A stretch of DNA of 64,000 nt from Cryobacterium aureum (GTDB lineage: Bacteria; Actinomycetota; Actinomycetes; Actinomycetales; Microbacteriaceae), in the NCBI RefSeq assembly GCF_002954245.1, contig NZ_PPTG01000022.1, positions 1 through 64,000 on the forward strand, given 5' to 3'. Under the pieces are notes generated by a model, which saw nothing but the letters and a program-made list of their open reading frames with translations, was not told the DNA's origin and made no database searches. Shown piece after piece: positions 44,442-54,263 of the stretch. The translations under genes were made by a program, and so were the position numbers. The stretch's first letter is position 1, and each line of letters starts with the position of its first letter.

Positions 44442-44973
44442 AGAAAATGTTCCACGTGAAACAACCGAAACCTTCGAGTCGGTGGAATCTGGTACCAGTG
44501 AAGCTGCACAGGTCTACCTGCGCTTCAAGAGCATTTTCGGGGATCCCAACGCCAGGCGCTCACGCGGCCGCAAACGAATTGCGCCGGTGGCCGGCTCGAG
44601 TGTTCCCTTCGGGATCGGACGAGACCCGCGTGGTCTGGGCGACACGATCAATTCGCTGACCATGCAGCTGGGATGGAACTCACCGCTGGCCCAGTCCGAA
44701 CTTTTGGCGTCCTGGACGGAGCTGGCCGGTGAAGAAACCGCTAACCATTCGACCCCGGCCGGCATCGACGACGGCGTGCTCACGGTGCACTGCGAATCCA
44801 CTGCCTGGGCCACCCAATTGCGACTGATGCGTAATGTGATCATGGAACACATTGCGAATCGGTACCCGGACGCAGGCATTCAATCAATTCGTTTCCAGGG
44901 GCCTAACGCTCCTTCCTGGAAAAAGGGTCCCAGATCAATTCCAGGGCGTGGTCCACGCGATACCTACGGGTAA
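44434..44973 (+). CDS. dciA: DUF721/DciA family protein (putative helicase loader)
   Basis: A 179-residue protein with a basic middle region (RRSRGRKRIAPVAGSS). The C-terminal DUF721 domain includes LGDTINSLTMQLGWNSPLAQSELLASWTELAGEE and GVLTVHCESTAWATQLRLM. DUF721 members (DciA) load DnaB in bacteria without DnaC/DnaI. ATG at 44434 overlaps the recF stop by 8 bases. A near-parS sequence lies in its first codons, giving the peptide VPRET. The upstream 19-codon extension is a shadow. Confidence 0.9.
   Translation: MAEENVPRETTETFESVESGTSEAAQVYLRFKSIFGDPNARRSRGRKRIAPVAGSSVPFGIGRDPRGLGDTINSLTMQLGWNSPLAQSELLASWTELAGEETANHSTPAGIDDGVLTVHCESTAWATQLRLMRNVIMEHIANRYPDAGIQSIRFQGPNAPSWKKGPRSIPGRGPRDTYG
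44448..44463. promoter_or_regulatory. Near-consensus parS site inside dciA
   Basis: TGTTCCACGTGAAACA has one mismatch (T to C at base 5) to the parS consensus. It is on the right side of oriC, 2.5 kb from it. Confidence 0.75.
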
Positions 44974-44995
44974 CCCAACAATTAAGGTCAACCCC

Positions 44996-45024
44996 TTGAA
45001 CAAAACGCGTCAAACGGCGATTAT
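44996..45024 (+). promoter_or_regulatory. Promoter candidate for gyrB-gyrA
   Basis: TTGAAC (44996-45001), a 17-base spacer and GATTAT (45019-45024), 70 bases upstream of the gyrB start. The -10 match is moderate. Confidence 0.4.
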
Positions 45025-45094
45025 GGCCGGTTGCTCTCCCCCCGTTTGGTAGACTGAATGGTCGCCCGTGCGATGGTCAGGAGCCTAATTTCAG

Positions 45095-47113
45095 ATGACA
45101 GTTGAACCGACGCCCGAACGCACGTCCCCAGATATATCCCCAGCCGTGGCGGAGCGGGAGCCGGAGCACGAATACGGTGCCGATGATATCCAGGTGCTCG
45201 AAGGCCTGGAAGCTGTTCGCAAGCGACCCGGAATGTACATCGGGTCCACCGGACCGCGCGGACTGCACCACCTCGTCTATGAGATCGTCGACAACTCTGT
45301 CGACGAGGCTCTCGCTGGACACTGCGACACCATTGACATTCGTATTCTCCCCGACGGAGCAATCCGCGTCGAAGACAACGGTCGTGGAATTCCTGTCGAT
45401 ATCCACAAGGCAGAGGGTCGGTCGACCGTTGAGGTCGTACTGACCGTACTGCACGCCGGTGGCAAGTTCGGCGGTGGCGGCTATTCCGTCTCCGGTGGCC
45501 TGCACGGCGTCGGAAGCTCCGTCGTCAACGCTCTGTCGAGCCGCCTAGAGGTTGAGGTTCGTCGCCAGGGGTTCATCTGGCGCCAGAGTTTCGCCAACGG
45601 TGTTCCGAACGCTCCGCTCGAGCAGGGAGAGGCCAACGACGAAACCGGCACGACCATCACATTCTGGCCGAGTGCTGAAACGTTCGAAACGATCGAGTTC
45701 GACTACGAGACCCTGCGCGCACGTTTTCAGCAGATGGGCTTTCTCAATAAGGGCCTGCGCCTCACTCTCACCGACGAGCGTGAAGCCCACCGAACCGACG
45801 ACGGCAAAGCCGTCAGCAACACTTTCAAATACGACCAGGGTCTCGTCGACTACGTCGAATACCTGAACCGTGCCAAGAAGGCCGACCTCGTCAACGACGA
45901 GATCATCTCGTTCGAGTGGGAAGATCACGAGCGCAAAATGGCCCTCGAAGTGGCCATGCAGTGGACCACGGCATACACCGAGAGCGTGCACACCTACGCG
46001 AACACCATTAACACCCACGAGGGTGGCACGCACGAAGAGGGATTCCGCGCCGCTCTGACCACGCTCGTGAACAAGTACGCGCGGGAGAAGGGCATCCTGA
46101 AAGAAAAGGATGACAACCTCACCGGCGATGACGTGCGTGAGGGACTGACCGCGGTCGTATCGATCAAACTCGCCGAACCGCAGTTCGAAGGCCAGACCAA
46201 GACCAAGCTCGGCAACACCGAGGCGAAGTCGTTCGTGCAGAAGGTCGCCAACGACCAGCTCACCGACTGGTTCAACCGCAACCCGAACCCGGCACGCGAG
46301 ATCATTCGCAAATCCCTGCAGGCCTCCAACGCTCGCATGGCAGCCCGCAAGGCTCGTGAAACCGCGCGCCGCAAGGGACTGCTTGAGGGTGGCGGCATGC
46401 CGGGCAAGCTCAAAGACTGCCAGAGCAAAGACCCCTCGATTTCTGAGATTTTCATCGTGGAGGGTGACTCGGCCGGCGGTTCGGCCGTACAGGGTCGTAA
46501 CCCCGAAACGCAGGCGATTCTTCCGCTGCGCGGCAAGATCCTCAACGTGGAGAAGGCCCGGCTCGACCGTGCGCTCGGCAACAACGAGGTGCAGGCCATG
46601 ATCACCGCGTTCGGTGCCGGTATCGGTGAAGAGTTTAACCCCGACAAGGTGCGTTACCACAAGATTGTTTTGATGGCCGACGCCGACGTCGACGGGCAGC
46701 ACATCACGACCCTGCTGCTGACCCTGCTGTTCCGCTACATGCGCCCGTTGATCGACCTCGGCTACGTGTATCTGGCCCAGCCGCCGCTCTACCGGCTCAA
46801 GTGGAGCAACTCGCCGCACCAGTATGTGTACTCCGACGTCGAGCGCGACGCCCTCCTCGCCGATGGTGCCGCCGCCGGCAAGCGTATCCCGAAGGACAAC
46901 GGAATCCAGCGCTACAAGGGCCTCGGCGAGATGGACTACAAGGAGCTGTGGGAAACCACCATGGCCCCCGAATCCCGCACTCTCCTGCAGGTCACCCTGG
47001 ACGACGCGGCATCCGCCGACGAAATCTTCTCCACCCTGATGGGTGAAGACGTCGAATCACGACGCAACTTCATCCAGAAAAACGCGAAGGACGTGCGTTT
47101 CCTTGACATCTGA
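45095..47113 (+). CDS. gyrB: DNA gyrase subunit B
   Basis: A 672-residue type II topoisomerase ATPase subunit. It has the GHKL motifs [27 protein letters not shown] and [15 protein letters not shown]. The TOPRIM core has [14 protein letters not shown] and [13 protein letters not shown], and the metal-binding part is [11 protein letters not shown]. It ends in RFLDI. ATG at 45095 follows AGGAG 11 bases upstream. The gyrA start overlaps its end. Confidence 0.97.
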   Translation: MTVEPTPERTSPDISPAVAEREPEHEYGADDIQVLEGLEAVRKRPGMYIGSTGPRGLHHLVYEIVDNSVDEALAGHCDTIDIRILPDGAIRVEDNGRGIPVDIHKAEGRSTVEVVLTVLHAGGKFGGGGYSVSGGLHGVGSSVVNALSSRLEVEVRRQGFIWRQSFANGVPNAPLEQGEANDETGTTITFWPSAETFETIEFDYETLRARFQQMGFLNKGLRLTLTDEREAHRTDDGKAVSNTFKYDQGLVDYVEYLNRAKKADLVNDEIISFEWEDHERKMALEVAMQWTTAYTESVHTYANTINTHEGGTHEEGFRAALTTLVNKYAREKGILKEKDDNLTGDDVREGLTAVVSIKLAEPQFEGQTKTKLGNTEAKSFVQKVANDQLTDWFNRNPNPAREIIRKSLQASNARMAARKARETARRKGLLEGGGMPGKLKDCQSKDPSISEIFIVEGDSAGGSAVQGRNPETQAILPLRGKILNVEKARLDRALGNNEVQAMITAFGAGIGEEFNPDKVRYHKIVLMADADVDGQHITTLLLTLLFRYMRPLIDLGYVYLAQPPLYRLKWSNSPHQYVYSDVERDALLADGAAAGKRIPKDNGIQRYKGLGEMDYKELWETTMAPESRTLLQVTLDDAASADEIFSTLMGEDVESRRNFIQKNAKDVRFLDI

Positions 47114-49745
47114 CGACACCACGGGCCAGCCCGACGCCGAAGAGACGGCGGCAACCGCGGCCGCTGCGGCAGCCCACCTCGTGCAGCACGGCAAGATCGA
47201 CCAGGTCGACCTGCAGCTGGAAATGCAGCGTTCCTACCTCGATTACGCGATGAGCGTTATCGTCGGACGTGCGCTGCCCGACGTGCGTGACGGCATGAAG
47301 CCGGTACACCGCCGCGTGATCTACGCCATGTTCGACGGCGGTTACCGGCCAGACAAGGCGTTCTCGAAGTGCGCTCGCGTCGTCGGCGATGTGATGGGTC
47401 AGTTCCACCCGCACGGTGATTCCTCGATCTATGACGCGCTGGTGCGTCTCGTCCAGCCGTGGAGCCTGCGGTATCCGCTCGCCCTGGGCCAGGGAAACTT
47501 TGGTTCCCCCGGTAATGACGGTGCCGCTGCGCCGCGATACACCGAAACAAAGATGGCCCCGCTCGCCCTCGAGATGGTGCGCGATATCGACGAAGACACC
47601 GTCGACTTTCAGGACAACTACGACGGGCGCACGCTCGAGCCGACCGTGCTGCCGGCCCGTTTTCCGAACCTTTTGGTCAATGGCTCGGTCGGTATCGCTG
47701 TTGGTATGGCCACCAACATTCCGCCGCACAACCTGCGCGAGGTCGCTGCCGGTGCCCAGTGGTATCTCGACCACCCCGACGCCGACCGCGAAGAACTGCT
47801 CGAAGCGCTGATCGCGCGCATCAAGGGCCCTGATTTTCCTACCGGCGCGCAGATCCTCGGTGTCAAGGGAATTCAGGATGCCTACCGCACCGGTCGTGGC
47901 TCGATCACGATGCGGGCCGTCGTTAGCATCGAAGAGATTCAGGGTCGCACCTGTCTCGTGATCACCGAACTGCCCTACCAGGTGAACCCGGACAACCTGG
48001 CGATCAAGATTGCCGACCTGGTCAAGGACGCCAAGATCACCGGCATCGCGGACATTCGCGATGAGACCAGTGGTCGTACCGGCCAGCGCCTCGTCATCGT
48101 GCTCAAGCGCGATGCCGTTGCCAAGGTGGTGCTGAACAACCTGTACAAGCACACTCAGCTGCAGGAGAACTTCGGCGCCAACATGCTCGCCATCGTTGAT
48201 GGCGTGCCCCGCACGCTCTCCCTCGACGGTTTCATCTCGGCCTGGGTCGCCCACCAGATCGAAGTCATCGTTCGGCGCACCCAATTTCGCCTGAACAAGG
48301 CCGAAGCGGATGCCCACATTCTGCGCGGTTACCTCAAGGCGCTGGACGCACTCGACGATGTAATTGCGCTCATTCGTCGCTCCAACACGGTCGACGACGC
48401 CCGCGAAGGCCTCATGGCCCTGCTGGACGTGGACAAACTGCAGGCCGACGCTATTCTCACCATGCAGCTGCGTCGCCTGGCCGCCCTCGAACGTCAGAAG
48501 ATCATCGACCAGGCCGCCGAGCTCGAACTGCAGATCGCCGAGTTCAAGTCGATTCTGGCCAGCCCCGAGCGTCAGCGCACGATCATCAGCGAAGAACTCG
48601 CCGAGATCACCGCCAAGTTCGGCGATGACCGCCGCACCGAGATCATGTTCGGTTTCGACGGCGACATGTCGATCGAAGACCTCATTCCCGAAGAGGAGAT
48701 GGTGGTCACCGTCACCCGGGGTGGCTACATCAAGCGCACCCGCAGCGACAATTACCGCAACCAGCACCGCGGTGGCAAGGGCGTCAAGGGCGCCCAACTG
48801 CGCGCCGACGACGTGGTCGAACACTTCTTCGTCACCACGACGCATCACTGGCTGCTCTTCTTCACCAACACCGGCCGGGTCTACCGGGCCAAGGCCTACG
48901 AGGCTCAGGAATCCGGGCGCGACGCCAAGGGTCAGCACGTCGCCAACCTGCTCGCCCTGCAGCCGGGCGAGGAAATCGCGCAGATTCTCGATATTCGGGA
49001 CTACGAGGTAGCCCAGTATTTGACCCTCGCCACCCGCGATGGCCTGATCAAGAAGACCGCTCTCAGCGAGTACGACACCAACCGTACCGGCGGCATCATC
49101 GCGATCAAGCTGCGTGAGGGCGACGAGCTCGTCTCCGCGCTGCTGGTCGAAGATGATTCCGATCTGCTGCTGGTCTCTCGCAAGGGCATGTCGATTCGCT
49201 TCACCGCCACCGACGAGGCCTTGCGCCCGATGGGCCGAAGCACGTCCGGCGTGATCGGAATGCACTTCCGCGGCGAGGACACCCTGCTGGACGCATCCGT
49301 TATCAATGACGACGGCTATGTCTTCGTGGTGACCGAGGGCGGTTACGCCAAGCGCACCGCCGCTGACCAATATCGGCTGCAGAATCGCGGCGGTTTGGGT
49401 ATCAAGGTGGCCAAGCTCAACGACGACCGCGGTGACCTGGTGGGCTCGCTGATCGTGAACCCCGAGGACGAGGTCCTCGTGGTTCTTGCCAGCGGCAAGG
49501 TGGTACGCTCTGACGTCGCCGAGGTTCCAGCCAAGGGCCGGGACACGATGGGCGTTGTGTTCGCGAAGTTCGCGGATGAAGACCGAATCATTTCAATCGC
49601 GAAAAACATCGAACGAAATCTGGTCGCCACGGACGAAGAGGGCGCAGCGGATGCCGATGCCACGGCTGGTAGCGTCGACACCAGTGCTGCAGATGGCGCG
49701 GTTCCGAACGCGGATTCAGGGAAAGTAGAGACACCGAATGAGTAG
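47103..49745 (+). CDS. gyrA: DNA gyrase subunit A
   Basis: An 880-residue subunit with the catalytic tyrosine in [11 protein letters not shown] (about Tyr146). The quinolone-resistance region reads [14 protein letters not shown], with Ser and Asp in the sensitive-type positions. The C-terminal beta-pinwheel includes [12 protein letters not shown] and [12 protein letters not shown]. The last 40 residues are an acidic Ala/Asp tail. The frame opens at ATG 47043, deep inside gyrB. TTG at 47103, overlapping the gyrB stop by 11 bases, gives a normal-length N-terminus; this start is my choice and is not certain. The stop overlaps the next gene by 8 bases. Confidence 0.95.
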   Translation: MTSDDTTGQPDAEETAATAAAAAAHLVQHGKIDQVDLQLEMQRSYLDYAMSVIVGRALPDVRDGMKPVHRRVIYAMFDGGYRPDKAFSKCARVVGDVMGQFHPHGDSSIYDALVRLVQPWSLRYPLALGQGNFGSPGNDGAAAPRYTETKMAPLALEMVRDIDEDTVDFQDNYDGRTLEPTVLPARFPNLLVNGSVGIAVGMATNIPPHNLREVAAGAQWYLDHPDADREELLEALIARIKGPDFPTGAQILGVKGIQDAYRTGRGSITMRAVVSIEEIQGRTCLVITELPYQVNPDNLAIKIADLVKDAKITGIADIRDETSGRTGQRLVIVLKRDAVAKVVLNNLYKHTQLQENFGANMLAIVDGVPRTLSLDGFISAWVAHQIEVIVRRTQFRLNKAEADAHILRGYLKALDALDDVIALIRRSNTVDDAREGLMALLDVDKLQADAILTMQLRRLAALERQKIIDQAAELELQIAEFKSILASPERQRTIISEELAEITAKFGDDRRTEIMFGFDGDMSIEDLIPEEEMVVTVTRGGYIKRTRSDNYRNQHRGGKGVKGAQLRADDVVEHFFVTTTHHWLLFFTNTGRVYRAKAYEAQESGRDAKGQHVANLLALQPGEEIAQILDIRDYEVAQYLTLATRDGLIKKTALSEYDTNRTGGIIAIKLREGDELVSALLVEDDSDLLLVSRKGMSIRFTATDEALRPMGRSTSGVIGMHFRGEDTLLDASVINDDGYVFVVTEGGYAKRTAADQYRLQNRGGLGIKVAKLNDDRGDLVGSLIVNPEDEVLVVLASGKVVRSDVAEVPAKGRDTMGVVFAKFADEDRIISIAKNIERNLVATDEEGAADADATAGSVDTSAADGAVPNADSGKVETPNE

Positions 49746-50142
49746 CGTCGCAGAAAAGCTCGCCAAGAAATCCACTCGCAAGACCGCCAGCAAGCAGGTT
49801 CGCCTCAAATTGGTCTACGTCGACTTCTGGTCGAGCGTGAAGCTGTCGTTCCTGGTGGCAGTATGCCTCGCGATCGTCACGATCGTGGCTACCTTCTTGA
49901 CCTACACGGTGCTGGTACAAACCGAGGTACTGACCAAGGTCGACGACCTGTACGCCACGGTAGCGGGAGAATCGGCCGACCTGGCCGCCATTCTCTCGAT
50001 CGGCAACGTCATGGGCTTTGCAGTCGTCGTGGCGGTTCTGAACATGGTTGTAATCACCGCCCTTGGTGCCATCTACGCCGTGCTCTACAACCTGAGCGTC
50101 AAAATCACCGGCGGTCTGCTCGTCGGCTTCACCAATAATTAA
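49738..50142 (+). CDS. DUF3566 domain transmembrane protein
   Basis: A 134-residue membrane protein. It has a basic N-terminus, two helices ([54 protein letters not shown]) and the family ending [18 protein letters not shown]3566 proteins follow gyrA in most Actinobacteria; their function is unknown. Its ATG overlaps the gyrA stop by 8 bases. A hairpin (GAGGGCTGTT / AACAGCCCTC, about 50162-50190) follows and may terminate the operon. Confidence 0.93.
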   Translation: MSSVAEKLAKKSTRKTASKQVRLKLVYVDFWSSVKLSFLVAVCLAIVTIVATFLTYTVLVQTEVLTKVDDLYATVAGESADLAAILSIGNVMGFAVVVAVLNMVVITALGAIYAVLYNLSVKITGGLLVGFTNN

Positions 50143-50280
50143 TCACTTCACACGCACGATCGAGGGCTGTTTCACCCCGGAACAGCCCTCGTAGCCCAAA
50201 ATCACGGTGATTCTCCAGCTGGAGGGTGACTCGATTTCAGGTTCCGGCCAGATTCCGGTAGTCTTCAATCTGCCCAAGAG

Positions 50281-50354
50281 GGGGATATAGCTCAGTTGGT
50301 TAGAGCGCTTCACTGATAATGAAGAGGTCCCAGGTTCAAATCCCGGTATCCCCA
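50281..50354 (+). tRNA. tRNA-Ile (GAT)
   Basis: 74 bases. The acceptor stem GGGGATA pairs with TATCCCC, followed by A73. The D-arm is GCTCAGTTGGTTAGAGC. The anticodon stem-loop reads CTTCACTGATAATGAAG with anticodon GAT. The T-loop TTCAAAT is standard. CCA is not encoded. Confidence 0.96.
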
Positions 50355-50421
50355 CGCAGCACCAGATTCACCAGTTCTCACCCGTCTTTACCGGTTTATC
50401 AATCTGTACCGGTCGGGTAAG

Positions 50422-50494
50422 GGGGCCATAGCTCAATTGGTAGAGCGCCTGCTTTGCAAGCAGGAGGTCCGGGGTTCGATTCCCCGTGGCTCCA
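50422..50494 (+). tRNA. tRNA-Ala (TGC)
   Basis: 73 bases. The acceptor stem GGGGCCA pairs with TGGCTCC, followed by A73. The D-arm is GCTCAATTGGTAGAGC. The anticodon stem-loop CCTGCTTTGCAAGCAGG has anticodon TGC. The T-arm is GGGGTTCGATTCCCC. CCA is not encoded. tRNA-Ile then tRNA-Ala after gyrA is a common actinobacterial order. Confidence 0.96.
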
Positions 50495-50507
50495 CAAACA
50501 GGTGAAC

Positions 50508-50535
50508 GGCCCGTCTTCGGACGGGCCATTCTTTT
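50508..50535 (+). terminator. Terminator after tRNA-Ala
   Basis: GGCCCGTC-TTCG-GACGGGCC, a perfect stem with a stable TTCG loop, followed by ATTCTTTT. Confidence 0.88.
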
Positions 50536-50662
50536 GTCCCGATCGTTTCTGTCTCAGCCCGCGACTCCACCGCCTGCGTGAGGGACCAGCGCCGGGCATC
50601 CGCTGGAATGTCGCGTGTGCAGCCCCCAGCAGGGCGTCTCGGCCACGGCCGCCGTAAATGCC

Positions 50663-50695
50663 GCAGGGCCCACATCCGATGGATGCGGGCCCTGC
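50663..50695 (-). terminator. Hairpin after the gene at 50717-51244
   Basis: Nine-base arms GCAGGGCCC and GGGCCCTGC, 21 bases past the stop codon of the minus-strand gene. No strong T run. Confidence 0.6.
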
Positions 50696-50716
50696 ACGAG
50701 CTGGTGAGCGTCTGGT

Positions 50717-51244
50717 TTAGTCTTCCTGCTGCGCGGCGGGTTCGACCTCGTCATCGGCGACCCAGAGCTCGTCGTCGGCACGAAAGGTCTGCCAGACCGC
50801 GTAGGCGACGCCTACGGCGGCTACCACGGCCAGACCGAGGGCGAAGTAGGTCCCAGCTCCCGGCCCCTTAGGTTCGACCACAACCGGCTTCTGCAGCCGG
50901 AGTCGACCCAGTGCGGCGCGCACCCGGGCGTCGCGGGCGACGTCACCGACGGACATGACCGTGCCGATGGCGGTACCGATACCGGGGAGAACATCGTTGA
51001 CGACGCGGCGGCGCACGCCGTCGGCAGCTTCCTGGGTGGCGTTCACGCTCGGGCGAACGTAGTGGTCATAGCTCTCGCGTACTCGCGGACCCACTTCTTC
51101 GCGCGCGAGGATTCCGGCCTGATGACCGGCCTGACGAGCGAGGACGTTCGCTCGTTCCAATACTTCTTGCTGGTGGCTCCATAATTCGTCTGCGCTTTTG
51201 CGCAGCCGAGTGAGTTCCTTGCGGCGCTTGCGTGACAGGCTCAT
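50717..51244 (-). CDS. Hypothetical single-helix membrane protein
   Basis: A 175-residue protein. The N-terminus is basic and helical (SLSRKRRKELTRLRKSADELWSHQQEVL). A central soluble part follows, then one C-terminal TM helix (TYFALGLAVVAAVGVAYAVWQTF) and an acidic tail rich in Asp/Glu. Similar proteins with this layout occur near the same locus in Microbacteriaceae, sometimes labelled helicase without support. No function is recognised. It is divergent from the cyclophilin gene. Confidence 0.75.
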   Translation of the reverse strand: MSLSRKRRKELTRLRKSADELWSHQQEVLERANVLARQAGHQAGILAREEVGPRVRESYDHYVRPSVNATQEAADGVRRRVVNDVLPGIGTAIGTVMSVGDVARDARVRAALGRLRLQKPVVVEPKGPGAGTYFALGLAVVAAVGVAYAVWQTFRADDELWVADDEVEPAAQQED

Positions 51245-51396
51245 CTAGACCCTCCATCGATGTCGTGTGGCGAATGTGTCTCTATCTTGCCACTGAGTGC
51301 CCATCTTGCCACCCAATCGACGAGTTGCCAGCGAATGCACTGGGAGCGGGTAGCGGCAATCCGATTTGGTCGAGGCAGCTGTGCAAGAATCGATGT

Positions 51397-51936
51397 ATGT
51401 CTAAGCACACTGCTGTCGCCACCCTGAACACCACCCTCGGACCGATCAAGGTCAACCTCTTCGGCAATCACGCGCCGAAGACGGTCAAGAACTTCGTCGG
51501 CCTCGCGACCGGCGATATCGAGTGGAAGCACCCCGCCACCGGCGTCGCCTCCACCACGCCGCTCTACGACGGCACGATCTTTCACCGCATCATCAAAGAC
51601 TTCATGATTCAGGCCGGCGACCCGCTCGGCCAGGGCACCGGTGGCCCCGGCTACCAGTTCGACGATGAAATCAGCCCCGACCTCGACTTCACCCAGCCGT
51701 ATGTGCTCGCCATGGCCAACGCGGGAATTCAGGGCGGCCACGGCACGAACGGTTCGCAGTTCTTCATCACGGTTGTTCCGACCACCTGGCTGCAGGGAAA
51801 GCACACCATCTTCGGTGCCGTCGAAGACGAGGCCAGCCGCGCAATCGTCGCCAAGCTCGCCACCGTCGCAACCGATGGTCGGGACCGCCCCCTCGAGGAC
51901 GTCTCCATCGAGAGTGTCTCCGTCGAGAACGTCTAA
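51397..51936 (+). CDS. ppiA: Peptidyl-prolyl cis-trans isomerase (cyclophilin)
   Basis: A 179-residue cyclophilin. It has FHRIIKDFMIQAGDPLGQGTGGPGYQFDDE and MANAGIQGGHGTNGSQFFIT, including the catalytic Arg and the Gln and Phe positions. It accelerates proline isomerisation in the cytoplasm. ATG at 51397 is chosen; the frame is open 55 codons further, but that part overlaps the divergent gene. No signal peptide. It is followed 20 bases later by the rhomboid gene. Confidence 0.93.
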   Translation: MSKHTAVATLNTTLGPIKVNLFGNHAPKTVKNFVGLATGDIEWKHPATGVASTTPLYDGTIFHRIIKDFMIQAGDPLGQGTGGPGYQFDDEISPDLDFTQPYVLAMANAGIQGGHGTNGSQFFITVVPTTWLQGKHTIFGAVEDEASRAIVAKLATVATDGRDRPLEDVSIESVSVENV

Positions 51937-51956
51937 CCAGTACCTCTGCACAGAAG

Positions 51957-52793
51957 ATGAGTGATCTGCCGGCTTCGGCGGCGAATTTTTGCTACCGCCA
52001 TCCGGGGCGGCAGAGCTTCATTCTGTGTCAGCGTTGCGGTCGCACCATCTGCGCGGAGTGCCAGACCCAGGCTGCCGTCGGGGTCATCTGCCCGGAGTGC
52101 ATGAAAGAACAGCGCAAGAACGCGCCCCGCACCAAGCCGGCGGTGCTCACCCGACTGGCCGGCAGCGGGCAGCCCACGGTGACCTATTCCATTATTGGAA
52201 TTACCATCGTCTTTTATCTGCTGCAGTTTGTATTCGGGGGTCAGGTCACTGGTCTGCTCTGGTACGCCGGGGCTTACTCCTATCCCGGCAGCTTTGAGCC
52301 CTGGCGCATGCTCACCACGGCCCTCGTGCACGGCTCCATCTTCCACGTGCTGCTGAATATGTACACGTTGTGGATCTTCGGCCAGCTTTTGGAATCTTTA
52401 CTGGGCCGCGGACGCTACCTGGCGCTCTACCTGCTGAGCGCGCTGGCCGGTTCCCTCGGGGTGTTGTTTATGTCCGGTCCCACCACGCCGGTAGTGGGGG
52501 CATCCGGCGCCATCTTCGGCTTGATGGGCGCGTTCCTGGTGATTCAACGCCGACTCGGCGGCAATGCTACCCAGTTACTCGTGCTGGTCGGTATCAACCT
52601 CGTGATCGGATTCATTCCGGGACTGAATATTGCCTGGCAGGCGCACGTCGGCGGAATCATCGGCGGTGCGGTGCTCGGCTTAATCTTCGTGCAGACCAGG
52701 CGCATCCGCCAGAAGTCGCTGCAGATTGGGCTGATCGCCGCGTTCGCCGCAGTACTGGTGCTGCTCAGCTTCGCGCGTTTCTTCGTGGGTTAG
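51957..52793 (+). CDS. Rhomboid family intramembrane serine protease with N-terminal zinc finger
   Basis: A 278-residue protein. Residues 10-50 form a zinc-finger-like module (CYRHP, CQRCG, CAEC, CPEC). Six or seven helices follow. The catalytic Ser183 is in GASGAIFG, the His230 is in WQAHVGG, and the oxyanion-type Asn134 is in FHVLLNMYT. It cleaves membrane proteins within the lipid bilayer. The B-box-like zinc finger plus rhomboid form is common in Actinobacteria. Substrates are unknown. Confidence 0.92.
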   Translation: MSDLPASAANFCYRHPGRQSFILCQRCGRTICAECQTQAAVGVICPECMKEQRKNAPRTKPAVLTRLAGSGQPTVTYSIIGITIVFYLLQFVFGGQVTGLLWYAGAYSYPGSFEPWRMLTTALVHGSIFHVLLNMYTLWIFGQLLESLLGRGRYLALYLLSALAGSLGVLFMSGPTTPVVGASGAIFGLMGAFLVIQRRLGGNATQLLVLVGINLVIGFIPGLNIAWQAHVGGIIGGAVLGLIFVQTRRIRQKSLQIGLIAAFAAVLVLLSFARFFVG

Positions 52794-52818
52794 CCAGCCG
52801 ACCGCCTCACGCGGCGAG

Positions 52819-52848
52819 TTATCCACAGGTCTATCCACATGGGGATAA
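52819..52848. promoter_or_regulatory. Cluster of three DnaA-box-like sites
   Basis: TTATCCACA (52819-52827), CTATCCACA (52831-52839) and TGGGGATAA (52840-52848) lie within 30 bases in the gap between convergent genes. Repeats GTTATTACC (twice) and GGTAAC (twice) follow at about 52859-52900. Confidence 0.65.
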
Positions 52849-52947
52849 TTACACCGGTGTTATTACCCGTGTTATTACCTGACGGTAACCGGGCGGTAAC
52901 GGCTCACCGTTCGGGTGTGACTGGTTAGTGCCCGATTTGGCGCTGAA

Positions 52948-53193
52948 CTAGCGCCAGCGCGTCGTCATCAGAAAGCCGATGAAGGCGATTCCGAAGCCGA
53001 CCAGAATGTTCATGGCGCCAAGTCCCGCGATGGGAAGCTGGCTGCCGCTGATGTAGAACACGATGATCCAGGCCAGACCGAGCAGCATGAATCCGAACAT
53101 GACCGGCTTGAACCAGACGGCGTTGGGCGCGTCTTCGTTCGAGCGGGCAACGTCGGTGCGGGCGGGCCGGGTGCGGGGATTCTTACGTGCCAT
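52948..53193 (-). CDS. crgA: Cell division protein CrgA
   Basis: An 81-residue protein with a basic N-terminus and two helices (VMFGFMLLGLAWIIVFYISGS; LGAMNILVGFGIAFIGFLMTTRWR), matching CrgA. CrgA is a septal protein that interacts with FtsZ and PBPs in mycobacteria and Streptomyces. The location near pknB/pbpA/rodA is the standard actinobacterial order. It is convergent with the rhomboid gene. Confidence 0.94.
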   Translation of the reverse strand: MARKNPRTRPARTDVARSNEDAPNAVWFKPVMFGFMLLGLAWIIVFYISGSQLPIAGLGAMNILVGFGIAFIGFLMTTRWR

Positions 53194-53273
53194 TCTGCGA
53201 TCCTAGCGTCTTCGCCTGTTTGAGTGGATTTGACGCGGGCTACGGGTCCCTCTCAGGTCGGTAGACTTGCAGT

Positions 53274-54092
53274 ATGTGTCCCCAGGCAGACGATTCCGTC
53301 GAGAGTGTCACTAAGCGTCCGCGCCGGGTGAAATCGGGCAAAATCACCGTCGTCGGCGTTCTGGGTGAACTGCTCATCACCGCCGGTGCACTCGTTTTAC
53401 TGTTCCTGGGTTGGCAGCTCTGGTGGAATGACATGATCATGGCCAACTCGCAGTCCTCAGCTGCCAGTGCGATCAGCCAGGACTGGATCGACCAGGACAC
53501 TGCGACGCCCGAGCCCGTTCCGAGCACTGACCCGGCCGAACCGAACGCTGAACCGGCTCCCGTTGACTACGGAGCTCCGATCGTGGCCACCGCCCCAGCC
53601 AATGCCAAGGCTTTTGCCGTGTTGTATGTGCCGCGATTCGGCGCTGACTATCACCGCACCATTGCCGAGGGCACCGGCCACGATGTCTTGAACAGCAACC
53701 GCCTCGGAATTGGGCACTACGACGGTACGCAGATGCCCGGCGAGGTGGGCAACTTCGCCATCGCCGCCCATCGCAGCGCCTTCGGCGGCGGCATGCACCT
53801 GATCAATGAACTCCAGCTCGGGGACGCCATCTATGTGCAGACTGCGGACGGCTATTACACCTACCGGTATCGCGATATGGAATACGTGGCGCCGTCACAG
53901 GTGCAGGTGCTGGCATCCGTTCCAAACCATCCCGATGCCAGCGCGGTCGACCGTATCATCACCCTGACCAGCTGTAACCCGTTGTATTCCACTGCGGAAC
54001 GTATCATTGCCTACGGCGTGTTCGAATCGTGGCATCCGCTCTCGGCCGGCGCTCCGGCTGAACTCGCACCAATCATCGCAGCCCAGGGCTAG
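53274..54092 (+). CDS. srtE: Class E sortase
   Basis: A 272-residue sortase. A single N-terminal TM helix (VLGELLITAGALVLLFLGWQLWW) is followed by a Pro/Glu-rich linker. The catalytic domain has His166 (FAIAAHRSAF), Cys234 (TLTSCNP) and an Arg near 243. Class E sortases attach surface proteins with LAXTG-like signals to peptidoglycan. It is 9 bases upstream of a 53-residue membrane protein gene. The ATG at 53274 has no strong ribosome site. Confidence 0.92.
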   Translation: MCPQADDSVESVTKRPRRVKSGKITVVGVLGELLITAGALVLLFLGWQLWWNDMIMANSQSSAASAISQDWIDQDTATPEPVPSTDPAEPNAEPAPVDYGAPIVATAPANAKAFAVLYVPRFGADYHRTIAEGTGHDVLNSNRLGIGHYDGTQMPGEVGNFAIAAHRSAFGGGMHLINELQLGDAIYVQTADGYYTYRYRDMEYVAPSQVQVLASVPNHPDASAVDRIITLTSCNPLYSTAERIIAYGVFESWHPLSAGAPAELAPIIAAQG

Positions 54093-54101
54093 GAGGCTTT
54101 C

Positions 54102-54263
54102 ATGTACGCAGTACTGTGGCGAGTTCTTCCCGGACCAATCTGGGTGCGCATCATTCTGATTCTGATCCTGCTACTGGCGGTACTCGCCGTGCTGGCCACC
54201 TGGGTGTACCCCTGGATCGACGGAATGCTCAACAGCCAGGAAGCGACGGTGGGCGGCCCATGA
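54102..54263 (+). CDS. Small single-helix membrane protein
   Basis: A 53-residue protein (MYAVLWRVLPGPIWVRIILILILLLAVLAVLATWVYPWIDGMLNSQEATVGGP) with one strong TM helix. An AGGAGG ribosome site lies 6 bases before the ATG. Its stop overlaps the trpG/pabA start by 4 bases (ATGA), and it lies 9 bases after the sortase. It was found by reading the gap directly, because it is very short. Function is unknown; similar small proteins occur at this place in related genomes. Confidence 0.85.
   Translation: MYAVLWRVLPGPIWVRIILILILLLAVLAVLATWVYPWIDGMLNSQEATVGGP

Noticed and set aside
47070..49370. 766-codon open frame antisense to gyrA
   Set aside because: It is a shadow caused by high GC and codon bias in gyrA. 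It has no recognisable domains, while gyrA has all gyrase motifs.
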